Below are positions 33,807 to 42,127 of a DNA stretch of 64,000 nt, in pieces. The notes under the pieces are model-generated. The model did not search any database. It had not been told where the DNA came from and saw only the letters and a program-made list of their open reading frames with translations. The stretch is from positions 2,974,565 to 3,038,564 of the forward strand of contig NZ_KV917377.1 in NCBI RefSeq assembly GCF_002019705.1, given 5' to 3'. The stretch is from Shouchella patagoniensis (GTDB taxonomy: Bacteria; Bacillota; Bacilli; Bacillales; Bacillaceae_D). Every line of letters starts with the position of its first letter. The stretch's first letter is position 1. The translations under genes were made by a program, and so were the position numbers.

Positions 33807-34497
33807 GGTTTTGATTGCGAGAAGAGAGATTTTCATACAGGCAAAACCAAGTAGAGTATGGCAGGCACTTACAGTACCAGCAGAGCGGAATAAATGGGAA
33901 ACTAGAAGTAGTGAGATGGATGTAAGAATTGGAGGGAAGATTTATTTAGAATATGGCTGGGGTGTCAAGTACACTGGAACATTTAAAGATTTAATTCGAA
34001 ATGAAAAAATAATTACAGAAGATGATGAAGGTAATTTAACTACTTGGTTAATCATTGCTTGTGATGGAGGTTGCAAAGTTGTGATTGAGTATCAAGGAGA
34101 ATGGTGTGGTGACCAAGGTATAGGTATGATGGAGAATATGTTATTTGGCACGTATCAGTTTATGGAGAATATGAAAAGTGTGTTAGAAAGTGGTAAGGAC
34201 AAAAGGGGGGAGTATTGGAAAAGCTGGCTTGGCATATTAAATCGAACAGATGAGGTAGAAGGAGCAGTTAAAGTTGTAAGCGTGATTGAGGCAACTCCAG
34301 CGGAAGGTGCATTGATTGAAGGGGACTTGATTTATTCATTAAATGGAAAATCGGTAAAGAACTACGAAAGCTTTGAAAAAGCTAGTACAAGGATTGAGCC
34401 AGGAAGTGTAGTGACACTTCATTTGAAGCGGGGTAGAGAGGATCAAACCATTCAACTTAAATCGATTCCTTTTGGTACTTTCCTTACTACCAGTTAA
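33799..34497 (+). CDS. SRPBCC (AHSA1-like) protein fused to a PDZ domain
   Basis: Residues 1-135 form an AHSA1/START-like lipid- or ligand-binding fold (IFIQAKPSRVWQALT, then GGKIYLEYGWG). Residues ~150-228 read as a PDZ domain (VSVIEATPAEGALIEGDLIYSLNG, then a final VTLHLKRGRE). No membrane segment or protease domain is present. ArsR-SRPBCC pairs are common, but the PDZ tail is unusual. It is co-transcribed with the regulator and may act as its ligand sensor or as a cytosolic scaffold. Confidence 0.78.
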   Translation: MDKVLIARREIFIQAKPSRVWQALTVPAERNKWETRSSEMDVRIGGKIYLEYGWGVKYTGTFKDLIRNEKIITEDDEGNLTTWLIIACDGGCKVVIEYQGEWCGDQGIGMMENMLFGTYQFMENMKSVLESGKDKRGEYWKSWLGILNRTDEVEGAVKVVSVIEATPAEGALIEGDLIYSLNGKSVKNYESFEKASTRIEPGSVVTLHLKRGREDQTIQLKSIPFGTFLTTS

Positions 34498-34527
34498 TCT
34501 GTTTGAACAAATCTTTGTTGTTTAGGT

Positions 34528-34562
34528 AAAAAAAGAAAGCAAGCTGCACGCAGCTTGCTTTC
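34528..34562 (-). terminator. Terminator of the yjcZ-like gene
   Basis: A perfect 12-bp stem (34535-34546 with 34551-34562, loop CACG) is followed on the minus strand by seven T. It also closes the convergent SRPBCC operon region. Confidence 0.88.
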
Positions 34563-34585
34563 CGATTCAGTGGATGCACGAGTTA

Positions 34586-34756
34586 TTAATTTACGTAAGC
34601 TGCTCCAATGATGATAAGAAGGATGAATAAAACAACGATTAGCGCAAAGCCGCCACCGTAGCCACCGCCACAAGAATTGCCGCCGCCGTAACCACCGCCG
34701 TAGCCGTAACCTTCGCAGCCACCGTAACCGCCATAACCTCCGCCGTAGTAACCCAT
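34586..34756 (-). CDS. YjcZ-family small sporulation-associated membrane peptide
   Basis: A 56-residue peptide: a Gly/Tyr-rich N-terminus with GGYGG units and two Cys, then one hydrophobic helix ([19 protein letters not shown]). This is the signature of YjcZ/YhcZ-type Bacillus peptides linked to sporulation. AAAAGGTGG precedes the ATG at normal spacing. Glycine codons give it high local GC, which creates a false Arg/Leu/Trp-rich frame on the same strand. Confidence 0.88.
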   Translation of the reverse strand: MGYYGGGYGGYGGCEGYGYGGGYGGGNSCGGGYGGGFALIVVLFILLIIIGAAYVN

Positions 34757-34918
34757 GTGTGTACACCACCTTTTTATTAGGAATAATATACCTTATGCAA
34801 AGTAAGGATTTTGGCGACAAATCTGGGCTAGAAGAAGGAAAACCAGTTGAAATAATTTAAATGAATTGGTCTATACTATAAAAAGATAAAAAAACAAGAA
34901 AAGAAAATAAAAAAACAG

Positions 34919-34947
34919 TTGCATTCATTACTTCAGTTTGTTAATAT
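34919..34947 (+). promoter_or_regulatory. Promoter of the tRNA/5S cluster
   Basis: TTGCAT (34919-34924), a 17-bp spacer and TAATAT (34942-34947) lie 16 bp upstream of tRNA-Glu. Confidence 0.65.
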
Positions 34948-34963
34948 ATTATTTGTCAGTAAC

Positions 34964-35035
34964 GGCCCGTTGGTCAAGCGGTTAAGACACCGCCCTTTCA
35001 CGGCGGTATCACGGGTTCGAATCCCGTACGGGTCA
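34964..35035 (+). tRNA. tRNA-Glu (TTC)
   Basis: A cloverleaf with 7-bp acceptor GGCCCGT/ACGGGTC, anticodon loop CTTTCAC and T-arm GGGTTCGAATCCC. CCA is not encoded. Confidence 0.95.
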
Positions 35036-35146
35036 TTTTTTTAAAGTAGACAAGTTGTTTATTTTAAAAGATAATAGGTAATCATAAGATGTGGGTTACC
35101 AGAACAAAAATAAACTGCGAAGAAAAGTAAGTTAATCTGAAGCAGA

Positions 35147-35263
35147 GTCCGGTGGCAATGGCAAAGAGGTCACACCCGTTCCCATGCCGAACACGGCCGT
35201 TAAGCTCTTTTGCGTCGATGGTAGTTGGGGGCTTCCCCCTGTGAGAGTAGAACGCTGCCGGAC
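35147..35263 (+). rRNA. rrf: 5S ribosomal RNA
   Basis: About 117 nt; the ends GTCCGG and CCGGAC pair, and the internal CACACCCGTTCCCATGCC and GAACACGG are conserved 5S segments. No 23S or 16S gene precedes it: it stands between tRNA-Glu and tRNA-Val. The spacer that follows contains the 14-bp sequence GCTTATCTGCAGTC twice (35305 and 35427). Confidence 0.95.
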
Positions 35264-35446
35264 ATACATATTTATTTTATAGATTGAAGAAAAGCGCATT
35301 TATCGCTTATCTGCAGTCGTTTGGCAAGGAGAAGCAAGGAGTTCGAGGACAAGAAGTGCTTGAAGGTGGGAGCGTACAAGCGTACGTGACTGACTGAAAG
35401 ACACGAATTGGACGAAGAAATCTGCTGCTTATCTGCAGTCAAAAAT

Positions 35447-35522
35447 GGAGGATTAGCTCAGCTGGGAGAGCACCTGCCTTACAAGCAGGGGGTCGGCGGT
35501 TCGATCCCGTCATCCTCCACCA
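35447..35522 (+). tRNA. tRNA-Val (TAC)
   Basis: Acceptor GGAGGAT/ATCCTCC, anticodon loop CTTACAA, encoded CCA. Confidence 0.95.
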
Positions 35523-35541
35523 TATAATATTCTCCTTTCGT

Positions 35542-35626
35542 GGAGGGGTAGCGAAGTGGCTAAACGCGGCGGACTGTAAATCCGCTCCCTCCGGGTTCGG
35601 CGGTTCGAATCCGTCCCCCTCCACCA
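35542..35626 (+). tRNA. tRNA-Tyr (GTA)
   Basis: An 85-nt class II tRNA with a long variable arm, acceptor GGAGGGG/CCCCTCC, anticodon loop CTGTAAA, encoded CCA. Confidence 0.95.
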
Positions 35627-35644
35627 TTTTTACTTTTGTATTGT

Positions 35645-35719
35645 TGGGCTATAGCCAAGCGGTAAGGCAACGGATTTTGATTCCGTCATTCCCTGGTTCG
35701 ATCCCAGGTAGCCCAGCCA
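35645..35719 (+). tRNA. tRNA-Gln (TTG)
   Basis: Acceptor TGGGCTA/TAGCCCA, anticodon loop TTTTGAT, encoded CCA. Confidence 0.95.
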
Positions 35720-35722
35720 TAT

Positions 35723-35795
35723 GAGCCATTAGCTCAGTTGGTAGAGCATCTGACTTTTAATCAGAGGGTCGAAGGTTCGAATCCTTCATGGCTCA
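35723..35795 (+). tRNA. tRNA-Lys (TTT)
   Basis: Acceptor GAGCCAT/ATGGCTC, anticodon loop CTTTTAA; CCA is not encoded. Confidence 0.95.
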
Positions 35796-35801
35796 TCTAG
35801 A

Positions 35802-35825
35802 AACGGCTTTTTATAGCCGTTTTTT
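35802..35825 (+). terminator. Terminator between tRNA-Lys and tRNA-Ala
   Basis: The stem AACGGCT/AGCCGTT with a TTTTAT loop is followed by a T-run. It implies that tRNA-Ala is reached only by read-through or its own promoter. Confidence 0.75.
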
Positions 35826-35829
35826 GTTA

Positions 35830-35902
35830 GGGGCCTTAGCTCAGCTGGGAGAGCGCCTGCTTTGCACGCAGGAGGTCAGCGGTTCGATCCCGCTAGGCTC
35901 CA
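35830..35902 (+). tRNA. tRNA-Ala (TGC)
   Basis: Acceptor GGGGCCT/AGGCTCC (one G-U pair), anticodon loop TTTGCAC; CCA is not encoded. Confidence 0.95.
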
Positions 35903-35917
35903 TTGTATATGTTTAAG

Positions 35918-35946
35918 AAGAGCGGCCACTTGGCCGCTCTTCTTTA
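35918..35946. terminator. Terminator after tRNA-Ala
   Basis: AAGAGCGGCC pairs with GGCCGCTCTT across an ACTT loop (35918-35941) with pyrimidine-rich flanks. It probably also serves the convergent Spo0E-like gene. Confidence 0.8.
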
Positions 35947-35968
35947 TATTGAATACCTCTTTTTGATC

Positions 35969-36136
35969 CTAATTATTGGAGAGGTTTTCGTATTGATTCA
36001 GCAAATGGTCTAATCTTTGGCTTAACATTAAAACATGTGGTGAGCTAAGCGGATGGACAGCTGCTGAATCGTTTAATTCCATTCGAACATCTTCGATTGA
36101 ACGTGATAACGGTTTAATCAGGTGCGCGTTAGCCAT
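35969..36136 (-). CDS. Spo0E-like aspartyl-phosphate phosphatase, 55 aa
   Basis: A short ORF from ATG 36136 (AAGGAGG at ideal spacing) to TAG. It encodes a two-helix protein with the Spo0E-family signature S-Q-x-L-D in LSQRLDHLLNQY (about residue 39) and an N-terminal IEDVRMEL helix. Spo0E-type phosphatases remove phosphate from Spo0A~P and so delay sporulation. It is divergent from sigW, with 144 bp between the starts. Confidence 0.75.
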   Translation of the reverse strand: MANAHLIKPLSRSIEDVRMELNDSAAVHPLSSPHVLMLSQRLDHLLNQYENLSNN

Positions 36137-36229
36137 AGCTCTACCTCCTTTTTCTGTTAGAATACTGGATTTTACCCGAAATTCCTGCTTTTTTTAGAAA
36201 AAAGATAAATTTTCTGTTATTATTTAAAA

Positions 36230-36256
36230 TGAAACCAACTGTCGGGTAGTTCCGTA
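36230..36256 (+). promoter_or_regulatory. Sigma-W-type autoregulatory promoter
   Basis: TGAAAC (36230-36235), a 17-bp spacer and CGTA (36253-36256) match the known ECF sigma-W consensus. It lies 25 bp upstream of sigW, so sigW should drive itself. Confidence 0.85.
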
Positions 36257-36280
36257 AGATAATTGTAGGTAGGGGATGAA

Positions 36281-36844
36281 ATGGACTCGTTAACAAAAAG
36301 ACTGATAAAAGAAATCAAACAAGGGGATGAGCAGGCCTTTGCCGAGTTAGTTGATCTGTATAAGGACAAAGTGTATCAGGTTGCATATCGTATGGTTGGT
36401 CATGCCCAAGAAGCTCAAGATGTAGCGCAAGAGGCTTTTCTCAGGGCGTACACGAATTTAGATAAGTATGACACAACGAGAAAGTTTTCTACATGGCTTT
36501 TTCGCATTGCGACGAATGTGGCGATAGACCGTTTGCGAAAGCGAAAACCGGACTTTTACTTGCAAGACACGGTAAAAGGAACCGAGAATATGACCTACGA
36601 GTCACAGCTTGCTGCCACAGATGATTTACCTGAAGAACAAGTTGTCCAAATGGAGCTACAAGAGTGGATTCAATCAGAGATTAACGAGCTTCCTCCGAAG
36701 TATAGAACAGCGATTATTTTAAAGTATATTGAGGATTTATCATTAAAAGAAATTAGTGAGATCATGGATATGCCTGTAGCAACAGTGAAAACACGCATTC
36801 ACCGTGGCAGGGAAGCGCTTCGCAAGCGGATGCGCCATGTATAA
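36281..36844 (+). CDS. sigW: ECF sigma factor SigW
   Basis: SigW controls the response to envelope stress, antibiotics and alkaline shock in Bacillus. The 187-residue protein has region 2 (AFAELVDLYKDKVYQVAYRM, DVAQEAFLRAY, FSTWLFRIATNVAIDRLRK) and region 4 (LPPKYRTAIILKYIEDLSLKEI, TVKTRIHRGREALRK). It is followed by its anti-sigma factor after 21 bp and has a sigma-W promoter upstream. Confidence 0.96.
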   Translation: MDSLTKRLIKEIKQGDEQAFAELVDLYKDKVYQVAYRMVGHAQEAQDVAQEAFLRAYTNLDKYDTTRKFSTWLFRIATNVAIDRLRKRKPDFYLQDTVKGTENMTYESQLAATDDLPEEQVVQMELQEWIQSEINELPPKYRTAIILKYIEDLSLKEISEIMDMPVATVKTRIHRGREALRKRMRHV

Positions 36845-36865
36845 TAAAGGAGGGGTGACAAAACA

Positions 36866-37501
36866 ATGAGTTGTCATTCTCACATTGAACTTATGCACAT
36901 CTATTTAGACGGTGATGCAACAAAAGAACAAAAAGAACAATTGGATGCTCATTTGGAATTGTGTCAGAGTTGTAAGGGACATTTACACGAATTAAAGAAA
37001 TCCATCGCATTTATTCAAAGTTCTTCTCATATAGAAGCACCAGCTAACTTTACTGCAGGTGTTATGGCTAATTTACCGAAACAGAAACAAACATCAAAAG
37101 TAAAAAAACTTTTTCGACGCCATCCTATTTTAGTAGCGGCAGCGGTTTTTATGTTAATGATGTCTACCGCGGTTTTTTCTGCTTGGGGAAATGCTTCAAG
37201 TGGGATTGTTGTTTCTGGTAATGGACCGTTTGTAATTGATAAAGAAGCTGGAGTCGTTCTTGTACCAGAAGGAGAAGTCATTAAAGGTGACTTGATGGTT
37301 CGTAATGGTATCTTAGAGCTTGAGGGAGAAGTTGAAGGGGATGTCTTGCTCTTAAACAGTCAGTTCAGTAGTGAATCATTATATACGTCGCCTAACCAAG
37401 TGACTGGCGAAATTGAAGTGGTTGATCAAGCCTTATCGTGGATTTGGTATAACATTAAAGGTTTTTTCGCTGAAGTTGTGTCTGTCTTTAATGGTGATTG
37501 A
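36866..37501 (+). CDS. rsiW: Anti-sigma-W factor RsiW
   Basis: RsiW holds SigW inactive until it is cut by regulated proteolysis. The N-terminal zinc anti-sigma motif H-x3-C-x2-C is present (His29, Cys33, Cys36), followed by one membrane helix (about residues 90-108) and an extracellular domain of about 100 residues. It is co-transcribed with sigW. Confidence 0.94.
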   Translation: MSCHSHIELMHIYLDGDATKEQKEQLDAHLELCQSCKGHLHELKKSIAFIQSSSHIEAPANFTAGVMANLPKQKQTSKVKKLFRRHPILVAAAVFMLMMSTAVFSAWGNASSGIVVSGNGPFVIDKEAGVVLVPEGEVIKGDLMVRNGILELEGEVEGDVLLLNSQFSSESLYTSPNQVTGEIEVVDQALSWIWYNIKGFFAEVVSVFNGD

Positions 37502-37543
37502 TAAAATGTAATAAATAGTACGAGTAATCGTGAGAATTAGCGG

Positions 37544-37576
37544 AGTTCTTGTATGAATACAAGGGCTCTCTTATTT
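37544..37576 (+). terminator. Terminator of sigW-rsiW
   Basis: An 11-bp stem with two G-U pairs (37544-37554 with 37557-37567) is followed by CTCTTATTTTTT. Confidence 0.75.
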
Positions 37577-37685
37577 TTTAGAGGATTTAATGATATACTA
37601 GTTACGTTTGGCGACAATGTCGTTTAAGATTGAGTGAAGTTGTCGATGGTAGGAAAAGAAGAGGAAATAAACATGGAGGGCATGC

Positions 37686-38513
37686 ATGTTTACAATAAAT
37701 TTTGACAATCTTCCGTGGCTTGCATATATAGGACAGATTGTCGATATATTGCTTGTTACATATGTTGTATACAAACTGATTATGATCATCCGCGGGACGA
37801 GAGCTGTTCAGCTTGTCAAAGGAATTGCGGCCATTTTTATTATATGGATTATTAGTAATTTCTTAGGGCTTAGTACATTGGAATTTATAACGAGGCAAAC
37901 TGCTACTTTTGGTTTGCTGGCGATCATCATTATCTTCCAGCCGGAATTAAGACGGGGATTGGAACAGCTTGGAAGAAGTCGTTTATTTACGAGCCGGTCT
38001 GCACCAAAGAACGACTCAATGCAAGATACAATTAACGCGCTTGTTAAAGCATCCAATTATATGGGGAAACGGAGAATAGGCGCACTAGTCTCAATTGAAA
38101 GAGATACAGGGTTAAATGATTATGCAGAGTCGGGCATACCGATGCAAGCGGTTGTTACATCAGAACTGTTGATTAATATCTTTATACCAAACACACCACT
38201 ACATGACGGAGCGGTTGTGCTGAAAAATGATCGAATTTTGGCAGCGGGTTGTTATTTACCATTGTCAGAAGATAGTTCCATTTCAAAAGAGCTTGGAACG
38301 CGGCACCGTGCTGCGCTTGGCGTAAGTGAAGTGACCGATTGTATTACGCTAATTATTTCAGAAGAAACAGGTGCGATATCGATCTCGAAAAGAGGCGCGC
38401 TTTATCGCAATCTAACGGAAGAACAGCTAAGAGAATTATTAGAGCAAAATTTGCTTAAAACAACTGCAACCTCCGAGAGTCGCTGGCAGTGGGGAGGAAA
38501 AAAAGATGGATAA
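37686..38513 (+). CDS. cdaA: Diadenylate cyclase CdaA (YbbP)
   Basis: CdaA makes c-di-AMP from two ATP at the membrane. Three N-terminal hydrophobic helices (to about residue 85) precede the DAC domain with DGA (in LHDGAVVL, about residue 173) and RHR (GTRHRAALG, about 204), both needed for catalysis. The ATG has GGAGGG upstream. It overlaps cdaR by 8 bp in the conserved cdaA-cdaR-glmM operon, which links c-di-AMP to cell-wall synthesis and osmotic control. Confidence 0.97.
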   Translation: MFTINFDNLPWLAYIGQIVDILLVTYVVYKLIMIIRGTRAVQLVKGIAAIFIIWIISNFLGLSTLEFITRQTATFGLLAIIIIFQPELRRGLEQLGRSRLFTSRSAPKNDSMQDTINALVKASNYMGKRRIGALVSIERDTGLNDYAESGIPMQAVVTSELLINIFIPNTPLHDGAVVLKNDRILAAGCYLPLSEDSSISKELGTRHRAALGVSEVTDCITLIISEETGAISISKRGALYRNLTEEQLRELLEQNLLKTTATSESRWQWGGKKDG

Positions 38514-39732
38514 ACTGTTTAATAGTATATGGTTTGTTCGGATTTTAGCTTTTTTTATTGCGTTGACGCTGTTTATAATGGTGAACCAAAACAATGTAGG
38601 CTCACCTTCACTATTGCCGGAAGTACCAAGTGCTCCGTATACGATTGAGAATGAACCGTTGGAAGTCCATTACAATGAAGAGCGCTTTGAACTTGTTGAC
38701 TACCCAGAGACGGTTAGCATAGAGCTTCAAGGCTCACAAGTGTCAATTTCTTTATTTCAGTTGACTAGTAATCGTTCTACAGAGGTGTTTGTTGATGCAA
38801 GTGAAGTAGAAACAGAAGGAGAACATGTATTAGCGGTAAATACACGTAATTTCCCGAGTGATCTATCGGTCTCGACACAACCGCAAGTTGTTCGGATCGA
38901 ACTCCGGGAGAAACAAACGGCGTCCTTTCCTGTGCATGTTGAACTAGAGAATACAGATGAAATAAGTGAAGATCAAGCCCTTGGTTCACCAGTTGTAAAC
39001 CCGGTGAATGTAGATGTGACAGCTGATCGAGACACACTTCAATCCATTGAGGAAGTGAAAGTGTTTGTTGATTTGACGGATACTGATAAATCCATAGAAG
39101 AGGATTATCCAGTCCACTTTTATGATGAAAATGGCCAAGAGATAGATGTTCAATCTGATCCTAATCTTGTGTCTGTCACTGTTCCGATCACTAGCCCAAA
39201 TAAACTTGTTCCAGTGAAAATGTTGAGGGAAAATGAATTGCCAGATGGGCTCAGCATTGATGATGTGACCATTGAACCTAGTGAAGTAAGTGTTTATGGG
39301 ACAAGAAATGGATTAGAAGAAATTGAATTCGTGGAAAGTGAGCCAATTGATCTTAGTGAGATTGATGAGAGTGGCGAGATAGTGACGACTTTACAAGTAC
39401 CTGAAGATGCTGAACGTATTGATCCTGAAGAAGTGAATGTACGTTTTACAATAGCGGAAGAAGAAGAACTGGAGTTTGATGATGTTCCGATCGAAATAGT
39501 GGGAGCGGAAGAAACCGTGACATTTGCTGAGGATGCTGCATCTGCTATTACTATAACTGCTTATGGTACACAGTCAAGACTTGCTCGTCTAACTTCAAAT
39601 GATATTCAGCTTAAAGTCGATGCCAGTGGATCACACGAAGGTGAGCAATCGCTCCCTTTATCAATTACAGGACCTTCACATATACGGTTTGAATTAGGTG
39701 AGAATGAAACAAAATTGCGTTTCAGTGAATGA
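38506..39732 (+). CDS. cdaR: CdaA regulatory protein CdaR (YbbR)
   Basis: A single N-terminal membrane anchor (about residues 10-27) is followed by four extracytoplasmic YbbR repeats, an acidic region rich in Glu and Asp. CdaR binds CdaA and tunes its activity. The strong acidity fits an organism adapted to high pH or salt. Coupled to cdaA by overlap; its 3' end overlaps an upstream extension of the glmM frame, not glmM itself. Confidence 0.95.
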   Translation: MDKLFNSIWFVRILAFFIALTLFIMVNQNNVGSPSLLPEVPSAPYTIENEPLEVHYNEERFELVDYPETVSIELQGSQVSISLFQLTSNRSTEVFVDASEVETEGEHVLAVNTRNFPSDLSVSTQPQVVRIELREKQTASFPVHVELENTDEISEDQALGSPVVNPVNVDVTADRDTLQSIEEVKVFVDLTDTDKSIEEDYPVHFYDENGQEIDVQSDPNLVSVTVPITSPNKLVPVKMLRENELPDGLSIDDVTIEPSEVSVYGTRNGLEEIEFVESEPIDLSEIDESGEIVTTLQVPEDAERIDPEEVNVRFTIAEEEELEFDDVPIEIVGAEETVTFAEDAASAITITAYGTQSRLARLTSNDIQLKVDASGSHEGEQSLPLSITGPSHIRFELGENETKLRFSE

Positions 39733-39764
39733 TTTGGAAAGCGGTAAAGAAGGAGCGATATGAG

Positions 39765-41105
39765 ATGGGTAAATATTTTGGAACAGATGGAGTGAGGGGT
39801 GTAGCGAATACGGAACTCACACCCGAGCTTGCATTTAAGTTGGGGCGTGCAGGTGGCTACGTGCTGACAAAGGAAGTGGAACAACCAAAGGTATTGATTG
39901 GACGGGATACACGTATTTCTGGAGAAATGCTTGAAGCGGCTTTAACTGCAGGTCTCATTTCAATTGGGGTTGAAGTGATGCGTATCGGTGTGATCTCGAC
40001 ACCTGGGGTTGCTTTTTTAACGAAACAGCTAAGTGCTACAGCAGGAATTATGATTTCTGCGTCACATAATCCAGTCGAAGACAATGGAATTAAGTTCTTT
40101 GGTTCTGATGGCTTTAAGTTGCTTGATTCTCAGGAAGAAGAGATCGAAGCCCTAATCGAAGGAGAAGACACGATGCCACGTCCAACTGGCGGAGAGCTTG
40201 GACAGCTAAATGATTACTATGAAGGTGCTCAAAAGTACATGCAATTCCTCAAGCAAACTGTCAGTGGTGACTTTGATGGGGTTCATGTGGCAATTGATTG
40301 TGCGAACGGGGCAGCTTCTACTCTTGCGACACATGTACTCGCTGACCTTGAAGCGGACATTTCTTCAATGGGTTCTTCTCCGAACGGAGTGAATATCAAT
40401 GATTGCTGCGGATCCACTCACCCAGAGGAATTAGCGAAGTTAGTTGTTGAGAAGCAAGCGAATATTGGTTTAGCATTTGATGGTGATGCCGATCGTCTAA
40501 TTGCGGTAGATGAAAATGGTTCAATTGTTGATGGGGATAAGATCATGTTTATCGTTGCTTCGTATTTAAAACAACAAGGACGTCTTAATAACAATACTGT
40601 TGTTTCGACAGTGATGAGTAATCTTGGTTTTTACAAAGCGCTGGATGCAAAACAAATTCAGACAAAGCAGACCGCGGTAGGCGACCGCTATGTTATGGAA
40701 GAAATGCGTAAAGGAAACTATAATTTAGGCGGTGAACAGTCCGGCCATATTATTTTTCTTGATCATAATACAACTGGAGATGGCTTGTTATCTGGTGTAC
40801 AACTTGTAAATATTATGAAGCAAACAGGAAAAAAACTATCGGAGCTTGCAGGAGAGATGGAAAGCTTCCCGCAATGTCTTGTTAATGTACGTGTGACGGA
40901 TCGTGATGCAGTGAAAGAAAATGATCAAGTGAAAGAAGCAATTGCTCAAGTGGAAGAGGAAATGAATGGAGACGGACGCGTCCTTGTCCGTCCTTCTGGT
41001 ACGGAGCCGCTCGTCCGCGTTATGGTTGAAGCGAAAACAGATGAATTGTGTGAAACGTATGTGAATCAGATTGTAGAAGTGGTTAAAGAACAGCTAGGTG
41101 CTTAA
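39765..41105 (+). CDS. glmM: Phosphoglucosamine mutase GlmM
   Basis: GlmM converts glucosamine-6-phosphate to glucosamine-1-phosphate for UDP-GlcNAc synthesis. The 446-residue protein has the catalytic phosphoserine in ISASHNP (Ser100), the metal-binding DGDADR (about 240) and the C-terminal phosphate-binding [10 protein letters not shown]. The start at 39765 has AAGGAG upstream. GlmM also interacts with and inhibits CdaA in relatives. Confidence 0.97.
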   Translation: MGKYFGTDGVRGVANTELTPELAFKLGRAGGYVLTKEVEQPKVLIGRDTRISGEMLEAALTAGLISIGVEVMRIGVISTPGVAFLTKQLSATAGIMISASHNPVEDNGIKFFGSDGFKLLDSQEEEIEALIEGEDTMPRPTGGELGQLNDYYEGAQKYMQFLKQTVSGDFDGVHVAIDCANGAASTLATHVLADLEADISSMGSSPNGVNINDCCGSTHPEELAKLVVEKQANIGLAFDGDADRLIAVDENGSIVDGDKIMFIVASYLKQQGRLNNNTVVSTVMSNLGFYKALDAKQIQTKQTAVGDRYVMEEMRKGNYNLGGEQSGHIIFLDHNTTGDGLLSGVQLVNIMKQTGKKLSELAGEMESFPQCLVNVRVTDRDAVKENDQVKEAIAQVEEEMNGDGRVLVRPSGTEPLVRVMVEAKTDELCETYVNQIVEVVKEQLGA

Positions 41106-41109
41106 AGGG

Positions 41110-41146
41110 AAAATAGTCACTGCCTAATTAGAGCAGTGACTATTTT
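41110..41146. terminator. Bidirectional terminator between glmM and the RNHCP gene
   Basis: A 14-bp perfect stem AAAATAGTCACTGC/GCAGTGACTATTTT (41110-41123 with 41133-41146). The minus-strand gene's stop codon lies in its loop. Confidence 0.88.
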
Positions 41147-41459
41147 GTGTTTGTGTAATCATACTTATCCTATTGATATCGTCTTCTTGCAAGGTATCTC
41201 TAGCAATACGATTACGCTGTATGTTATAACATGACAAGCATTGGTGTAGAAGTCGGTAGCCTTTTTTTGTGTGGTAAATGAGGTCTATAGGTTTCATTAA
41301 TCCTAAGCATTTACTAGACCTGTCACCTGGCATCTCATCAACATGTTTGGAATAGAGACAAAACGGACAGTGGTTGCGATGGCTGCCATTGGTTAAAGGT
41401 AGTACACTCTCATTACAGTTGATACAACTAAATCCTGAATTTTCGCTTTTTCGACCCAT
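41124..41459 (-). CDS. RNHCP-domain zinc-ribbon-like protein
   Basis: The 111-residue protein has the RNHCP signature itself (GSHRNHCPFCLYSKHVD), two further Cys pairs (CINC and CLSC) likely to bind zinc, and a basic C-terminal region. The function of this domain is not established. The start at 41459 has AGGAGG at good spacing. It is inserted between glmM and glmS in the opposite direction, with a long leader upstream. Confidence 0.82.
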   Translation of the reverse strand: MGRKSENSGFSCINCNESVLPLTNGSHRNHCPFCLYSKHVDEMPGDRSSKCLGLMKPIDLIYHTKKGYRLLHQCLSCYNIQRNRIARDTLQEDDINRISMITQTQNSHCSN

Positions 41460-41790
41460 GGATCGTCCTCCTAGAATGTTATCCATAACATCTAGGTGAC
41501 CGGGTTCCGTTTCTTTTTCCGTGCGTGTAGCACGTTCCCTAGGCTCTGTACAATGAGTGACTCATTCACCGCAATGCGATTACTTTTGCCTCCACCTTCA
41601 TCCGATAGGAATCCGAACCTCTGTTGGTTTTCTTATTGTACCAACCATTGTAGACCGGGCATCACCCAGGCTCCGCAATACGTGTCAATTGTCCATCACG
41701 GGCATTGGCATTCGTCCCCGAATTAAGCCGAAATAGCGAATGGGTGTATATGCATGTCATTCACTCCATTTAAAAGAAGTATAGCAAAAT
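41460..41790 (-). other. Long GC-rich leader or remnant upstream of the RNHCP gene
   Basis: On the minus strand a promoter-like TTCATT-N17-TATACT lies at about 41784-41812, giving a 5' region of some 300 bases that is richer in GC than its surroundings. It contains a candidate 10-codon leader ORF (MHIHPFAISA after GGAGTG, near 41753) and, at about 41497-41630, an open frame without a start (NQQRFGFLSDEGGGKSN onward, ending in TAG). It may be a structured regulatory leader or the remnant of a small gene. Confidence 0.4.
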
Positions 41791-41849
41791 GGGGTGCCAT
41801 AATGAAAATTCGCGCATAATTTAAAAATGTGAAGAACAAATGAAATCGA

Positions 41850-41878
41850 TTGACGCATGTTCTTCTATGATTTAAGAT
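41850..41878 (+). promoter_or_regulatory. glmS promoter
   Basis: TTGACG (41850-41855), a 17-bp spacer and TAAGAT (41873-41878), about 37 bp upstream of the ribozyme cleavage site. Confidence 0.8.
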
Positions 41879-41904
41879 GTAGCTTGTATGACTTTTCAGT
41901 TAGG

Positions 41905-42110
41905 TCATACAAAAAGCGCCAGGACTGGCATGAGGCCAGTTGACGAGGAGAGGGCTAATCGATTGTTCGGCGGATTCCCTCCGGCTGCGTGTGACAGCCG
42001 CAAGCTTTTGTCTAAAACAACAGGGTGACTTGTTGCACAAAGGCAAAAGTAGCATACACAAAATTCAAAGAGTGGGGGCGGGTCTGCCCCTGCAGAACCA
42101 TGCTCCCACT
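41905..42110 (+). promoter_or_regulatory. glmS ribozyme (glucosamine-6-phosphate-activated)
   Basis: The conserved core is clear: AGCGCCAGGACTGG then GGCCAGTTGACGAGGAGAGGG, ATCGATTGTTCGGCGGA and TCCGGCTG, with the cleavage site expected between A41915 and G41916. Downstream hairpins (including GTGGGGGC/GCTCCCAC near 42072-42110) form the P3/P4 part or a stem before the ribosome-binding site. Glucosamine-6-phosphate triggers self-cleavage and mRNA decay, giving feedback on glmS. Confidence 0.95.
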
Positions 42111-42127
42111 ATGGGAGGACACGAATT

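Noticed and set aside
34494-34820. A 108-codon minus-strand frame rich in Leu, Arg and Trp
   Set aside because: It is an alternate frame of the Gly-rich yjcZ-like gene; the true frame has a ribosome-binding site and the YjcZ helix.
35439-35627. A 62-codon minus-strand frame
   Set aside because: It runs antisense across tRNA-Val and tRNA-Tyr and is a known type of false gene call.
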